The notes: generated by a model not told the origin, from the letters alone. A stretch of DNA of 38,881 nt from a virus (IMGVR_UViG_3300025030_000254:1-38881); one strand, 5' to 3'; shown: positions 16,033 through 22,783, counted from the first letter of the stretch. Program-made: numbers and translations.

Positions 16033-17275
16033 TTAACCCTCTTGGCTTAACTATACTCTCCCGATACAATGGTTGCAACTTATATACTGCTAAGGCGTGA
16101 GAGATAACAATGTCATCAAAGTACTCCTCTCCCTGCGGTGCTCCATAATGTACTTTACCAGTCTCTCCTATCTTGTAAGTAAAGTACTCAAATTCTTTCT
16201 GTGTTTGTTCTAATGGTAACATACGTATCCTCTTTTGTTCAATCCAAATACTTAACTTTTCAATTAACTCTTTCTTGGTAGTTTCAGTTATTTTAAATGG
16301 CTCTACAGGAACACCATCTCTTAGGAGATCATCACAGATCGGATCTCCAATTCCAGTCGCATCAATAACACACAATGCTTTATTGTAGTGCTCTGATAAC
16401 GCTTTGATTTTTTTCTTTTGAAAACCCCATTCCAAACTTCTAAATCTATCCTGATAGACCTGGGTATTAATGGCAGTATCGTAAACGGTCAAAACCGTAA
16501 AGTCCCTCAATTTAGCCAAGTCAGCCCCAATTATATATAAATGATTATCCTTAGGTTCATGCGGCGTAGAAGTCATAATCTCTTTGACACCCCTAAAAAC
16601 ACTCCCTTCCCCCTCCAACCAAGCACATTCCCATTCCTGTTGGTAAAAGTTTTCACTCATTGATTTTCTAGCTTCTTCCAATTCATTAGCAGGTATTACT
16701 CCTGACTCCGAAGCCCTCATAATGGAACTTTTCCATTCTGGATTATCACCACCGCCTCTAAGGAAAAACTTGTATAGATGATTCTTACCACGAGGTGTAC
16801 CAATAAACCAACCCCAACCATCGTTGGCCCTGAGTATTGGTTCCACCACTTGCCAGGCTTCAAATTTCATAGTGGCAAACTCATCCATAATTACCCCTTT
16901 ACAATCAGCTCCACGCAAAGTGTCCGGATCATCTGCCCCTTTAAGCTGTATGTAGGATCCATTATGGAAGTAGCAAACTAGTTCCTGCTCATTTTTCTTT
17001 TTAATAAGCTCTGGGGGAATTATCCTAAACAACATATTAGGATCACGCCATACCGCATCCTTAGCTTCGGAGTACGTAGGAAAAATGTGCCAATAGGCTC
17101 CAACTCGGTACTGGCTTTGTTTTATGAGTTCCGTCACAGCCGTAGTGGTTTTTCTGGCACGCCGATGCCACACTAAAACTTTGAACCGCTGAGGAGACTG
17201 AAGTACGGCTCTTTGATGTGGATACATTTCCTCCCAATTCGGAAAAGGGATTGTCTGTCGTTGTTGTGTTTCCAA
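15944..17275 (-). CDS. terL: Terminase large subunit
   Basis: The 443-residue protein has both terminase domains. The ATPase has a Walker A variant WHRRARKTT (36-44, Lys42), Walker B GVIMDEF (Asp131, Glu132) and a coupling FIGTPRG (158-164). The RNase H-like nuclease has IIGADLAKLRDFT (Asp252), CVIDATG (Asp305) and EYFDDIV (Asp387/388). It drives DNA into the prohead through the portal and cuts concatemers. The start is TTG at 17275, seven bases after a perfect TATAAT, without a Shine-Dalgarno site, so a leaderless mRNA is likely. In-frame ATG at residue 17 is an alternative but would cost part of the adenine-binding region. Confidence 0.95.
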   Translation of the reverse strand: METQQRQTIPFPNWEEMYPHQRAVLQSPQRFKVLVWHRRARKTTTAVTELIKQSQYRVGAYWHIFPTYSEAKDAVWRDPNMLFRIIPPELIKKKNEQELVCYFHNGSYIQLKGADDPDTLRGADCKGVIMDEFATMKFEAWQVVEPILRANDGWGWFIGTPRGKNHLYKFFLRGGGDNPEWKSSIMRASESGVIPANELEEARKSMSENFYQQEWECAWLEGEGSVFRGVKEIMTSTPHEPKDNHLYIIGADLAKLRDFTVLTVYDTAINTQVYQDRFRSLEWGFQKKKIKALSEHYNKALCVIDATGIGDPICDDLLRDGVPVEPFKITETTKKELIEKLSIWIEQKRIRMLPLEQTQKEFEYFTYKIGETGKVHYGAPQGEEYFDDIVISHALAVYKLQPLYRESIVKPRGLIGKHYDRLKASQYEDTVEAREWQEWSDFN

Positions 17276-17282
17276 TAACTAG

Positions 17283-17312
17283 ATTATACCCATAATCAAG
17301 TTACTATTGCAA
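17283..17312 (-). promoter_or_regulatory. Promoter of the terminase and virion operon
   Basis: TTGCAA (17312-17307), an 18-base spacer and a perfect TATAAT (17288-17283) lie on the minus strand. The predicted start point falls on or within two bases of the TTG start codon of terL. The GC-rich pentamer array ends just upstream of the -35. Confidence 0.7.
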
Positions 17313-17313
17313 C

Positions 17314-17393
17314 CTAGCCTAGCCTTGCCTTGCCTCGCCTGGCCTTGCCTTGCCTCGCCTGGCCCTGCCTCGCCCTGCCATGCCACGAATAGA
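17314..17393 (-). repeat. GC-rich degenerate pentamer array A
   Basis: On the minus strand the array reads as about 14 tandem units of the form GGCNN (GGCAA, GGCGA, GGCCA, GGCTA). It opens with ATTCGTGGCA right behind the stop of the upstream gene and runs up to the terL promoter. GC content is far above the surroundings. GG tracts recur every five bases, which permits two-quartet G-quadruplexes on this strand. A second copy lies at 17951-18028. Confidence 0.85.
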
Positions 17394-17398
17394 TCTAC

Positions 17399-17938
17399 TT
17401 AGACTTTCTTGGTTTTAAGTATTTCCTTTAATTGAGTCAACTCTTCGAGAGTAAACTCAGCTGCATCTAACGCCCGCTTTCCTGCCATAGCCGCATACTG
17501 AGTAGCAACTCCAGCCCGATCTACTTTCTGGTTAAGAACATTGGCAATCTCCTGGTTGTGCATCAAGAAGTTACTTAGAGTAGTTTTTTGGTCAGGAGTC
17601 AATACAGCAGTGTCAATATGAGTCGCTATAAAGGTAGATTGTTTAATCTGTCGCTTTGACCTTGTTTTATGAGCATCTGCTCCTTTATACATTTCTACCC
17701 CTTCCACTATTCTGTACCCTTCGTTTGGCGCTACTTCTAACATCCTGTTTTTCTTGACCATTAGTTCTTTGTTAGCCCGATAGATGTAATGTCGACTGTT
17801 ATCAACTTCCTTGCCAATGGCTTCTCCAATCTCCTCATAAGTAACCAAGTCTCCCAACTCTTTGTCAACAATATAATCATAGAGCATTTCCCAATACGCC
17901 TTTTCATTCTTTGGTTTGAACATTGTGTTTGTTGTCAT
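17399..17938 (-). CDS. Winged-helix-like DNA-binding protein
   Basis: The ATG at 17938, with GGAG and a five-base spacer, is preferred; a longer frame begins inside the repeat array. The 179-residue protein has an N-terminal winged-helix pattern: LVTYEEIGEAIG, a recognition helix with NSRHYIYRANKELM, then wing residues 'RMLEVAPNEGYRIVEG'. A basic linker (HKTRSKRQIKQ) and a helical C-terminal half follow. It lies between two pentamer arrays, next to terL. It may regulate the late promoter or take part in DNA packaging. The other small-terminase candidate is at 19650-20087, which I favour. Confidence 0.7.
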   Translation of the reverse strand: MTTNTMFKPKNEKAYWEMLYDYIVDKELGDLVTYEEIGEAIGKEVDNSRHYIYRANKELMVKKNRMLEVAPNEGYRIVEGVEMYKGADAHKTRSKRQIKQSTFIATHIDTAVLTPDQKTTLSNFLMHNQEIANVLNQKVDRAGVATQYAAMAGKRALDAAEFTLEELTQLKEILKTKKV

Positions 17939-17950
17939 AATTTCTCCATT

Positions 17951-18028
17951 TAACCTCGCCTTGCCTCGCCTTGCCATGCCACGCCCTGCCAGGCCCTGCC
18001 TCGCCTTGCCCGGCCAGGCCTTGCCACG
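17951..18028 (-). repeat. GC-rich degenerate pentamer array B
   Basis: This second array of about 14 GGCNN units has the same entry sequence as array A (ATTCGTGGCA on the minus strand) and again sits directly behind a stop codon. It ends 13 bases before the next start codon, GGAG lying in between, so it forms the intergenic spacer and 5' leader of the winged-helix gene. Confidence 0.85.
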
Positions 18029-18030
18029 AA

Positions 18031-18612
18031 TTACTCAAAGGTAACGACATTAAAGGTACCAAATATGCCAGGCTTTTTAGGCGCTGACGGCCTCCAATCA
18101 CCAATACCAGCCGATTCACCCGCCGAGACCAAAAGAGCTTTTATATCCTCTTTGGTTAAGTCGTCGTTCTTTGTCATAACTTCAAACTCCAATTCCCAGC
18201 CTATTGGCAGTTGGGTACGAGAACGGTCTACTCTACGGCCCGTAACAACAGCTCCGCACACATAAATCCAATCATTGGCTTTGATGTCTTCAAGAGTAAT
18301 TTCTTTTAATTTACCATCTATCTTACACTTAATTGGAGGTTCAAACGGGGAAATTATTAGAGTGGAGTTAACAATTCTGGACAATGCAACTTTCCCTTTT
18401 TTTTGTCCTTTAGAACCGTCGTAGATAGAAGCCTTGATATTAGCAGCCGGAATGACAACTTCACCCGCCTCGTTAACATAAGTGCCTTTAACCCACTCAT
18501 CAGTGTAAGACAATCCAAAAGTTTTTCTAGTAGGGACCTCACTGACTGTGGCAACGGTATACTTGTGGAGAAGAAGGGGTTGATTTCCTTTAATTTTAAC
18601 TCTGTACTGCAT
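18031..18612 (-). CDS. Phage protein with RAMP/Cas7-like sequence features
   Basis: The 193-residue protein begins with a strand and 'IKGNQPLLLHKY', has VVIPAANIKASIYDGSKG at about 52-69, and ends in a glycine-rich GIGDWRPSAPKKPGIFGTF. The 'IPAxxxKxxxxxGxK' and late Gly-rich loop are the features seen in RAMP-fold (Cas7-like) proteins. Phages carry a widespread family of this shape whose role is not settled. It is the first gene behind a strong operator-bearing promoter and has a good AAAGGAGGTG site. Nucleic-acid binding is my best guess; no CRISPR genes are nearby. Confidence 0.7.
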   Translation of the reverse strand: MQYRVKIKGNQPLLLHKYTVATVSEVPTRKTFGLSYTDEWVKGTYVNEAGEVVIPAANIKASIYDGSKGQKKGKVALSRIVNSTLIISPFEPPIKCKIDGKLKEITLEDIKANDWIYVCGAVVTGRRVDRSRTQLPIGWELEFEVMTKNDDLTKEDIKALLVSAGESAGIGDWRPSAPKKPGIFGTFNVVTFE

Positions 18613-18642
18613 CTATTTCTTCACCTCCTTTCGGATATAATA

Positions 18643-18668
18643 TTAGTATAATAGTATTATTATACTAA
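18643..18668. promoter_or_regulatory. 26-base palindromic operator
   Basis: TTAGTATAAT and ATTATACTAA are perfect 10-base arms around AGTATT. The palindrome covers the -10 box and probable start point of the promoter at 18659-18688, so a bound repressor would block RNA polymerase. Candidate repressors are the ribbon-helix-helix or other small DNA-binding proteins encoded just upstream. Confidence 0.75.
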
Positions 18669-18688
18669 TTTGTTAAGGGGGTTGTCAA
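18659..18688 (-). promoter_or_regulatory. Consensus sigma70-type promoter
   Basis: Perfect TTGACA (18688-18683) and perfect TATAAT (18664-18659) are 18 bases apart on the minus strand. It should transcribe the RAMP-like gene, the winged-helix gene and possibly the terminase genes. Confidence 0.85.
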
Positions 18689-18727
18689 GCGACATCCAAA
18701 ATCGTGCTTAAGTTTGTTTATTTGAAG

Positions 18728-18889
18728 CTAAAGTTTTTGTTTTGGTCTGTCCCATCCTTTTAAGTAACCCACCAATTCCTCAAACTCCTCTTGAGGAAGC
18801 TTTAGTTGATTCATCTTCCAAGGAGATATCAACCCTTCAGTGGTGACTGATTTCTTAGCTAATTCTACCAAGCGTATTTTATCCATCAT
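18728..18889 (-). CDS. Small acidic protein, 53 residues
   Basis: The ATG at 18889 overlaps the upstream stop (ATGA) and has AAAGGAGG two bases further upstream. The protein reads MMDKIRLVELAKKSVTTEGL, then SPWKMNQLKLPQEEFEELVG and a short tail. It is helical and soluble. A partner of the coupled ribbon-helix-helix protein is possible; no family is recognised. Confidence 0.7.
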   Translation of the reverse strand: MMDKIRLVELAKKSVTTEGLISPWKMNQLKLPQEEFEELVGYLKGWDRPKQKL

Positions 18890-19170
18890 TTACCTCCTTT
18901 AGGTGTATTCTTAACTTGTGAGTCTTTGGAGATAGGGTGGAAGCCTGTATCTTTCAATGTGTTTTCCACTTTCAAATCCTCCACCATCTCTGCACGTTTA
19001 ATTTCTATATCTTTATTGCTAGATATCTTACCCTCTACAATAGAATTTTTTATATTTGGGGAGATTAACTGCCTTATAATTTCAGAATAGCTGCAATACT
19101 TATTTATGGCTTGAGAGCGAATCCAATCGAACTGCTCTTCCTCTAAATTAATTAATAATCTGCGCTTCAT
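18886..19170 (-). CDS. Ribbon-helix-helix transcriptional regulator
   Basis: From the ATG at 19170 the protein has 94 residues. The first 40 fit the ribbon-helix-helix fold: strand RRLLINLEEE, helix QFDWIRSQAINKY and helix 'SYSEIIRQLI'. The remaining half is charged and probably flexible. An earlier in-frame start at 19188 would lie upstream of the -10 box and can be rejected. The mRNA should be leaderless. Two 13-base direct repeats over its promoter (19185-19214) are likely its own operators, so it is probably autoregulated. Confidence 0.78.
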   Translation of the reverse strand: MKRRLLINLEEEQFDWIRSQAINKYCSYSEIIRQLISPNIKNSIVEGKISSNKDIEIKRAEMVEDLKVENTLKDTGFHPISKDSQVKNTPKGGK

Positions 19171-19176
19171 AAGATA

Positions 19177-19205
19177 ACTATATATCAAGATATATTAGAT
19201 GTCAA
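19177..19205 (-). promoter_or_regulatory. Promoter with direct-repeat operators
   Basis: TTGACA (19205-19200), a 17-base spacer and TATAGT (19182-19177) precede the ATG at 19170 by six bases. The 13-mer TCAAGATATATTA occurs at 19185-19197 and again at 19202-19214, with a 17-base period. The first lies in an imperfect palindrome ATATATC-AA-GATATAT (19180-19195). Confidence 0.75.
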
Positions 19206-19256
19206 GATATATTATTATTCTGTGGATATTTTGGCTAAGTGTGCCCATATTGTATA

Positions 19257-19267
19257 GGGGTACCCCC
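19257..19267. promoter_or_regulatory. GGGGTACCCC palindrome
   Basis: A short perfect GC palindrome stands out in AT-rich spacer between two small regulator genes. A weak TTGTCC/TATACA promoter-like pair flanks it on the minus strand. It could be an operator; nothing else supports it. Confidence 0.35.
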
Positions 19268-19316
19268 TCGACTGGACAACCCATTCACTTTTACATTCAG
19301 AACGAAGCGATTAGAT

Positions 19317-19562
19317 TTAATCTTGATTGAGCTTAGAAGATAAGCGAAGTTTACGTCTATTCTTCCAGTCCATTCTACCTTTAGCTATGGCTAGGTGATA
19401 GGACTGTCTAACAGTACGTGTAAGCTTATCAGCGGCCAACCTACGTTGTATCTGCCTAACTGTTACATCTAGGTGTAAAGCATCCTTTATCTCTTGTGCA
19501 GACGCTCCTAACTGGTACATTAACTTAACTTGCTCATAATCCTTTAACCATAGTTTTATCAT
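19317..19562 (-). CDS. Small helix-turn-helix protein
   Basis: The 81-residue protein has a homeodomain-like helix-turn-helix: DYEQVKLMYQLGASAQEIKD, then VTVRQIQRRLAADKL as the recognition helix, and a basic tail (RMDWKNRRKLRLSS). It resembles resolvase/transposase-type HTH heads without a catalytic domain. Its ATG lies six bases after a perfect TATAAT, so the transcript is probably leaderless. It is likely a regulator of this control region. Confidence 0.75.
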   Translation of the reverse strand: MIKLWLKDYEQVKLMYQLGASAQEIKDALHLDVTVRQIQRRLAADKLTRTVRQSYHLAIAKGRMDWKNRRKLRLSSKLNQD

Positions 19563-19568
19563 AAATAG

Positions 19569-19597
19569 ATTATACGACTATAAACTAGCCTTGTCAA
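19569..19597 (-). promoter_or_regulatory. Consensus promoter with TATRCGAC repeats
   Basis: Perfect TTGACA (19597-19592), 17-base spacer and perfect TATAAT (19574-19569) end six bases before the ATG. The motif TAT(A/G)CGAC occurs at 19571, 19604 and 19633, spaced by 33 and 29 bases, about three helical turns, on the same face of the helix. These look like operator sites. Confidence 0.8.
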
Positions 19598-19649
19598 GAA
19601 CTATATACGACGTAACGTAGAACAATAACCATTATGCGACGTAGTGAAC

Positions 19650-20087
19650 CTAGCTAGGTTTAGTAGCCTTAGTAGGTATAGCCTTATGAGGCTGTGTAAG
19701 GGACTGAGGAGGGAGATAACCACCTGACATATCTAACTGCACTGTTACTGGTTGATTACCTTCGTTGATTTGCTTAGACGTTTCTACATAGCCATGATTA
19801 GCAGCTAATATGAACCGTGCCATGCTTGGGTCGTACTTACGTTTGATACCATTTTGTACTAACATTTGTTCTTGAACATATTTTAGATAATCTACTGCTT
19901 CCCTAAACTTATTATTACCTTGCGAATAGAACTCTATCTTCCTTACATTAATACTTAGCTTATAACATATCTCTTTTATGAAAGGTAGTTTGTCTATCTC
20001 TTGACACTCGTTAACATAAGTCTTTATTAACTCTGGCCATTCTTTACGATAAGAACTCGGTCTACCTAGCTTCTTTGGTCTTGCCAT
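19650..20087 (-). CDS. Probable terminase small subunit
   Basis: The 145-residue protein has a basic head (MARPKKLGRPSSYRKEW) and an HTH-like helix set (FIKEICYKLSINVRKIEFY). A helix with YVQEQMLVQNGI and the late motif MARFILAANHGYVET follow. The motif corresponds to the 'a.f.LknnfGw' ending of gp3-type phage terminase small subunits. These bind the packaging site and recruit TerL. The gene heads the leftward region that leads to terL, although five genes lie between. A leaderless promoter precedes it. An alternative is a general DNA-binding regulator. Confidence 0.7.
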   Translation of the reverse strand: MARPKKLGRPSSYRKEWPELIKTYVNECQEIDKLPFIKEICYKLSINVRKIEFYSQGNNKFREAVDYLKYVQEQMLVQNGIKRKYDPSMARFILAANHGYVETSKQINEGNQPVTVQLDMSGGYLPPQSLTQPHKAIPTKATKPS

Positions 20088-20093
20088 GCTTCA

Positions 20094-20123
20094 ATTATAC
20101 TACTTTAAATCAAGTTATTTCAA
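20094..20123 (-). promoter_or_regulatory. Leaderless promoter of the small terminase gene
   Basis: TTGAAA (20123-20118), 18-base spacer and perfect TATAAT (20099-20094) end six bases before the ATG at 20087. Confidence 0.7.
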
Positions 20124-20206
20124 ATTAGCTTCAAGTAATATAAGAACTTGTATGAATAGTGTTGTTATATCAATCTATTTATATCTTTTTGAGGCTAGTA
20201 AAATAC

Positions 20207-20236
20207 TTGACATACTTATACAAGGGGTTGTATGAT
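20207..20236 (+). promoter_or_regulatory. Rightward promoter with inverted repeat
   Basis: TTGACA (20207-20212), an 18-base spacer and TATGAT (20231-20236) lie on the plus strand, divergent from the small-terminase promoter. ATACAA-GGGG-TTGTAT (20218-20233) is an inverted repeat across spacer and -10, a likely operator. It is the only clear rightward promoter in the window. Confidence 0.75.
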
Positions 20237-20242
20237 GTAATT

Positions 20243-20421
20243 GTACATTAAGTTAAAGACTAAGGTTCCTTGACTGGGTAGGATTAAATCAGCCCGTAAC
20301 TGACAAGCCTTAAATTAGGTAGAGTTGAATTAGACTCTTTAAATGTAATGCGGTCGGTCGCTAGGTTAGAAACCCAAGACGGTGTATAACGCCTTACGAA
20401 TAACATTATTCAATTAAAAAA
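20243..20421 (+). ncRNA. Candidate structured leader RNA
   Basis: About 180 bases without a gene follow the rightward promoter. CATTA and TTAAAGA (20246-20259) pair with TCTTTAA and TAATG (20336-20350), enclosing a domain. Inside, AAGG and CTTG (262-265, 269-272 of 20xxx) pair with the continuous CAAGCCTT (20304-20311). GGG/CCC (20276-20278, 20293-20295) and GAT/ATC with a TAA loop are nested within. AGAGT/ACTCT forms a side hairpin. A second part has GGTT-AGA-AACC (20364-20374) and GGTG-TATAA-CGCC (20381-20393). It could be a cis-regulator of the following zinc-ribbon gene or an independent RNA. The remaining spacer 20124-20206 shows nothing. Confidence 0.55.
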
Positions 20422-20541
20422 ATGATCTGCAAAAAATGTAAGAAAAAAACTCAGCGGTTGGATTTAGGTTGGGTAGCGAGGGTTTGCGAGAATCCTAATT
20501 GTATGTTAGAAGGGATACCTGTGTTTAGAATTAAATTGTAA
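20422..20541 (+). CDS. Tiny zinc-ribbon protein, 39 residues
   Basis: The protein has CKKC (residues 3-6) and CENPNC near 22-27, the two knuckles of a minimal zinc ribbon, with a basic KKKTQRL between. It is similar to the C2C2 ribbon of phage Com-like translational regulators in size and order. The start ATG has no Shine-Dalgarno site, and it follows the structured region. A role in binding its own leader RNA is attractive but unproven. Confidence 0.65.
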   Translation: MICKKCKKKTQRLDLGWVARVCENPNCMLEGIPVFRIKL

Positions 20542-20558
20542 GATTATTCTGGCTATAT

Positions 20559-20741
20559 ATGGATAAAGAAACAGAAAAGTGGCTTAAACATAATCATATA
20601 TCTAAAAGGAAAGAACTCACAATCAAAGAAGCAGGAAGTTTAGGTGGTAAGGCTACCTTAAAGAAACACGGCAAAGAATACTTTAAAGAATTAATTAGGA
20701 GACGCTGGGGTAAAAAGAAAATCAACGCCTCAAAGAAATAA
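20559..20741 (+). CDS. KGG-like small basic protein
   Basis: The 60-residue protein contains AGSLGGKATLKKHGKEYFKE, matching the GGxATxxKHGxxxF pattern of KGG/GsiB-like stress repeats, and ends in a basic RRRWGKKK. The first 20 bases of the gene are identical to those of the gene at 26828-27157 (both encode MDKETEK). The stop overlaps the convergent transketolase gene by 20 bases. Function in phages is not known. Confidence 0.72.
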   Translation: MDKETEKWLKHNHISKRKELTIKEAGSLGGKATLKKHGKEYFKELIRRRWGKKKINASKK

Positions 20742-21198
20742 AATCCGGATGATTGCTTTCTACCATATGGGCAACATGTGTCTTTATTTCATTTTCCTTA
20801 TTAGGCCAATATGTGTGTATATTTGGTAACGTATCCAATATACATTTTGCATCTTCTGACCAATGGCTAATACCATCATGTGCATAATCTTTATCTCTAC
20901 CATTCGCTACCAATTTTACCGGTATTTTTTCATGGTTGATATATGTGCGTAGTGTTTCAAATGGCCTGTATATCAAAAATGGTGTAATACTATATACAAA
21001 AGTTATTTTACCTTCTAAAGCTAAACCTACTGCAATATCCAAACCTGCTTGCTCGGCTGCACCAGGGTTTAAATATCTATTTGGAAAATAATCCCTAATT
21101 TCATCAAACGCACCATAGCCTAGATCAAAACAAATACACCATATATTTTTGTTTGCTTTCATTTGATTATACAGTGCACTTACAAATTCTTTTCTCAT
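20722..21198 (-). CDS. Transketolase-like C-terminal subunit, short form
   Basis: The 158-residue protein is the pyrimidine-binding domain of a split transketolase. GAAEQAGLDIAVGLA (46-60) carries the glutamate (Glu49) that activates thiamine diphosphate. ITPFLIYRPFETLR (71-84) and HDGISHWSEDA (107-117) are also family marks. Usual C-terminal subunits are about 310 residues; the third domain is missing here and the gene ends in FISLRR. It overlaps the N-terminal subunit gene by 4 bases. Together they should move two-carbon units between sugar phosphates. In this operon the useful product would be sedoheptulose-7-phosphate, or another ketose for the glycan. Confidence 0.82.
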   Translation of the reverse strand: MRKEFVSALYNQMKANKNIWCICFDLGYGAFDEIRDYFPNRYLNPGAAEQAGLDIAVGLALEGKITFVYSITPFLIYRPFETLRTYINHEKIPVKLVANGRDKDYAHDGISHWSEDAKCILDTLPNIHTYWPNKENEIKTHVAHMVESNHPDFISLRR

Positions 21199-21830
21199 TG
21201 TAGTTTCTCCATAATTAATTTATATTCTTTCTCATTCATCACTTTATAGTGGGCTTCTTGAGGTTCTTTAAGAATAGGCATAAGTAAATTGAAATTAGTT
21301 TCTCTAACATTTATATAATCAATATGGTTTACAATCCACCGTGTGAACTTATCCGGTTGTTTGTAGGCAGACCAATTATTCCAATTAATATATACTTTTA
21401 GATTTTTTAATGACAATCCATTTTGTATTCTTAACGCTTCCCAAACGCTACCTTCCGCACACTCCCCATCAGACATTAAACAGTAAACATTTTTATTAGG
21501 TCGTGCAAATGCCATCCCAAGAGCAATCCCAATCCCATGACCAAGACTCCCAGTAGAGCAATCAAGACTACATAAACTACACCTATCAGGATGCACTCCA
21601 TGATGTCTAAAAATATCTTCAGCATTTCTACCTCCATATTTTTCTAATACTACATATAATGCTAACCCTGCATGACCTGAGCTAAGTATAAACTTTTCGT
21701 TTGGTTTCTTAATTTTAAATATGTCATCAATAATATCTACCGAAGTCAAACAAGATCCTAAATGAGATAGTTTATTTCTGTATGAAATATCAATTATTCG
21801 TCTTTTTAAGTCTTTGTTCAATATGTCCAT
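21195..21830 (-). CDS. Transketolase-like N-terminal subunit
   Basis: The 211-residue protein is the diphosphate-binding domain. LSHLGSCL (21-28), SSGHAGLALY (50-59), CSTGSLGHGIGIALGMA (91-107) and the metal/TPP motif SDGECAEGSVWEA (120-132) with Asn151/152 are in place. About 60 residues of the usual 270 are lacking at the C-terminal side. The start at 21830 overlaps the SDR gene by 41 bases. It works with the short C-terminal subunit. Split transketolases of this kind are frequent in bacterial surface-polysaccharide clusters. Confidence 0.86.
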   Translation of the reverse strand: MDILNKDLKRRIIDISYRNKLSHLGSCLTSVDIIDDIFKIKKPNEKFILSSGHAGLALYVVLEKYGGRNAEDIFRHHGVHPDRCSLCSLDCSTGSLGHGIGIALGMAFARPNKNVYCLMSDGECAEGSVWEALRIQNGLSLKNLKVYINWNNWSAYKQPDKFTRWIVNHIDYINVRETNFNLLMPILKEPQEAHYKVMNEKEYKLIMEKLQ

Positions 21831-22590
21831 AAGTCTTTCTTAAACCTTCTTGAATGTTTGTTTTAGCATAGTTAAAGAAAGGTATTTCATAACTACGCTT
21901 AGTGCCTTTTTTAACTATAACCTTTCTGCCTGCTATAGCTTGCAATCTTCTGGCAATCTCTCTATTCCATCGTCTTTTGCCTGTGCCAATACCAATTGAT
22001 TGTCCTTTTAATTTAGCAGATTCTTTCAAAGCGACTAATAACCCATCTATAAAATCATCTACATATATCCAATCATGGCTAACATCAGTTACAGTAATGG
22101 ATTTACCTTCTGATATTCTCTTACTAATTGAAGGGATGAATCTAAACTCTTTTTCTTTTTCACCATAAACAGAGTATGGTCTGATATTTATAACAGGCAA
22201 ATCATACTTTCTCACAAAAGACCTAACTAAATACTCACCACTAGATTTAGTTGACCCATAAAATGTATTTGATTCGAGATTATGTTTCGTGGTAGAAATG
22301 TTAGCAAACCCTTTATATGGTAGGTATCTAGTAGCCCACAATAAATTGAAAGTACCAACTACGTTAGCTTTAAATGTTTTGTACTCAGATAACTGGAAGT
22401 AGTGATTCCCGTAGGCGGCTAGATGGATAACATATTCAGGATTTATTTTAGTAATATATTTTCTTAAACTTTTAGGTTTATCTAATTTATTTCTTTTTAG
22501 TCTGGTAACCTTATGCCCTAATTGTTCCAAACGAGCTACCAAGTGAGAACCGATGAAGCCATGACTTCCTGTAATTAAATACTGTGCCAA
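21790..22590 (-). CDS. NAD(P)-dependent sugar-nucleotide SDR in the heptose operon
   Basis: The 266-residue extended SDR has GSHGFIG (8-14), IHLAAYG (55-61), Ser/Thr at 99-101 and the YxxxK pair Tyr111/Lys115, then NIRPYSVYG. It starts at TTG (22590), eight bases after GGGAGG. Given kinase and nucleotidyltransferase genes for heptose, it could be a GDP-heptose dehydratase, epimerase or reductase, making a modified or 6-deoxy heptose. The substrate is inferred only from the neighbours. Confidence 0.82.
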   Translation of the reverse strand: MAQYLITGSHGFIGSHLVARLEQLGHKVTRLKRNKLDKPKSLRKYITKINPEYVIHLAAYGNHYFQLSEYKTFKANVVGTFNLLWATRYLPYKGFANISTTKHNLESNTFYGSTKSSGEYLVRSFVRKYDLPVINIRPYSVYGEKEKEFRFIPSISKRISEGKSITVTDVSHDWIYVDDFIDGLLVALKESAKLKGQSIGIGTGKRRWNREIARRLQAIAGRKVIVKKGTKRSYEIPFFNYAKTNIQEGLRKTYGHIEQRLKKTNN

Positions 22591-22783
22591 GATTATTGCC
22601 TCCCTTCTTTATATATATTGGTTCACTGCAATGATCACAAACTACCGTAAAAGAATCACCTATTATTCTGGTGATGCCATTATGAAACCGGAGAACTAAA
22701 AAATGTCCTTGATTATCTATTTCACCTAATACATTTATCTTACCTTCCGTTTCACATGAAGGACACCTAATTAAGTTTTTCAT
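22511..22783 (-). CDS. Zinc-ribbon protein in the heptose operon
   Basis: The 90-residue protein has CPSC at 8-11 and CDHC at 49-52, a four-cysteine zinc ribbon with a beta-hairpin between (HFLVLRFHNGITRIIG). It overlaps both neighbours, by 17 and 80 bases, so some C-terminal residues are dual-coded with the SDR start. Similar zinc-ribbon proteins are common in phage operons; no function is known. Confidence 0.65.
   Translation of the reverse strand: MKNLIRCPSCETEGKINVLGEIDNQGHFLVLRFHNGITRIIGDSFTVVCDHCSEPIYIKKGGNNLGTVFNYRKSWLHRFSLGSSFGTIRA

Noticed and set aside
16778-16981. Rightward open frames inside terL and other large genes
   Set aside because: They are shadows of strongly supported minus-strand genes, without ribosome sites or plausible proteins.
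20243-20421. Group I intron or cobalamin riboswitch
   Set aside because: Short similarities exist (AGACTC...AATG and CAGCCCGTAACTG), but the S-type strand that must pair with the R element is missing, no gene is interrupted, and the core B12-box order is not met.
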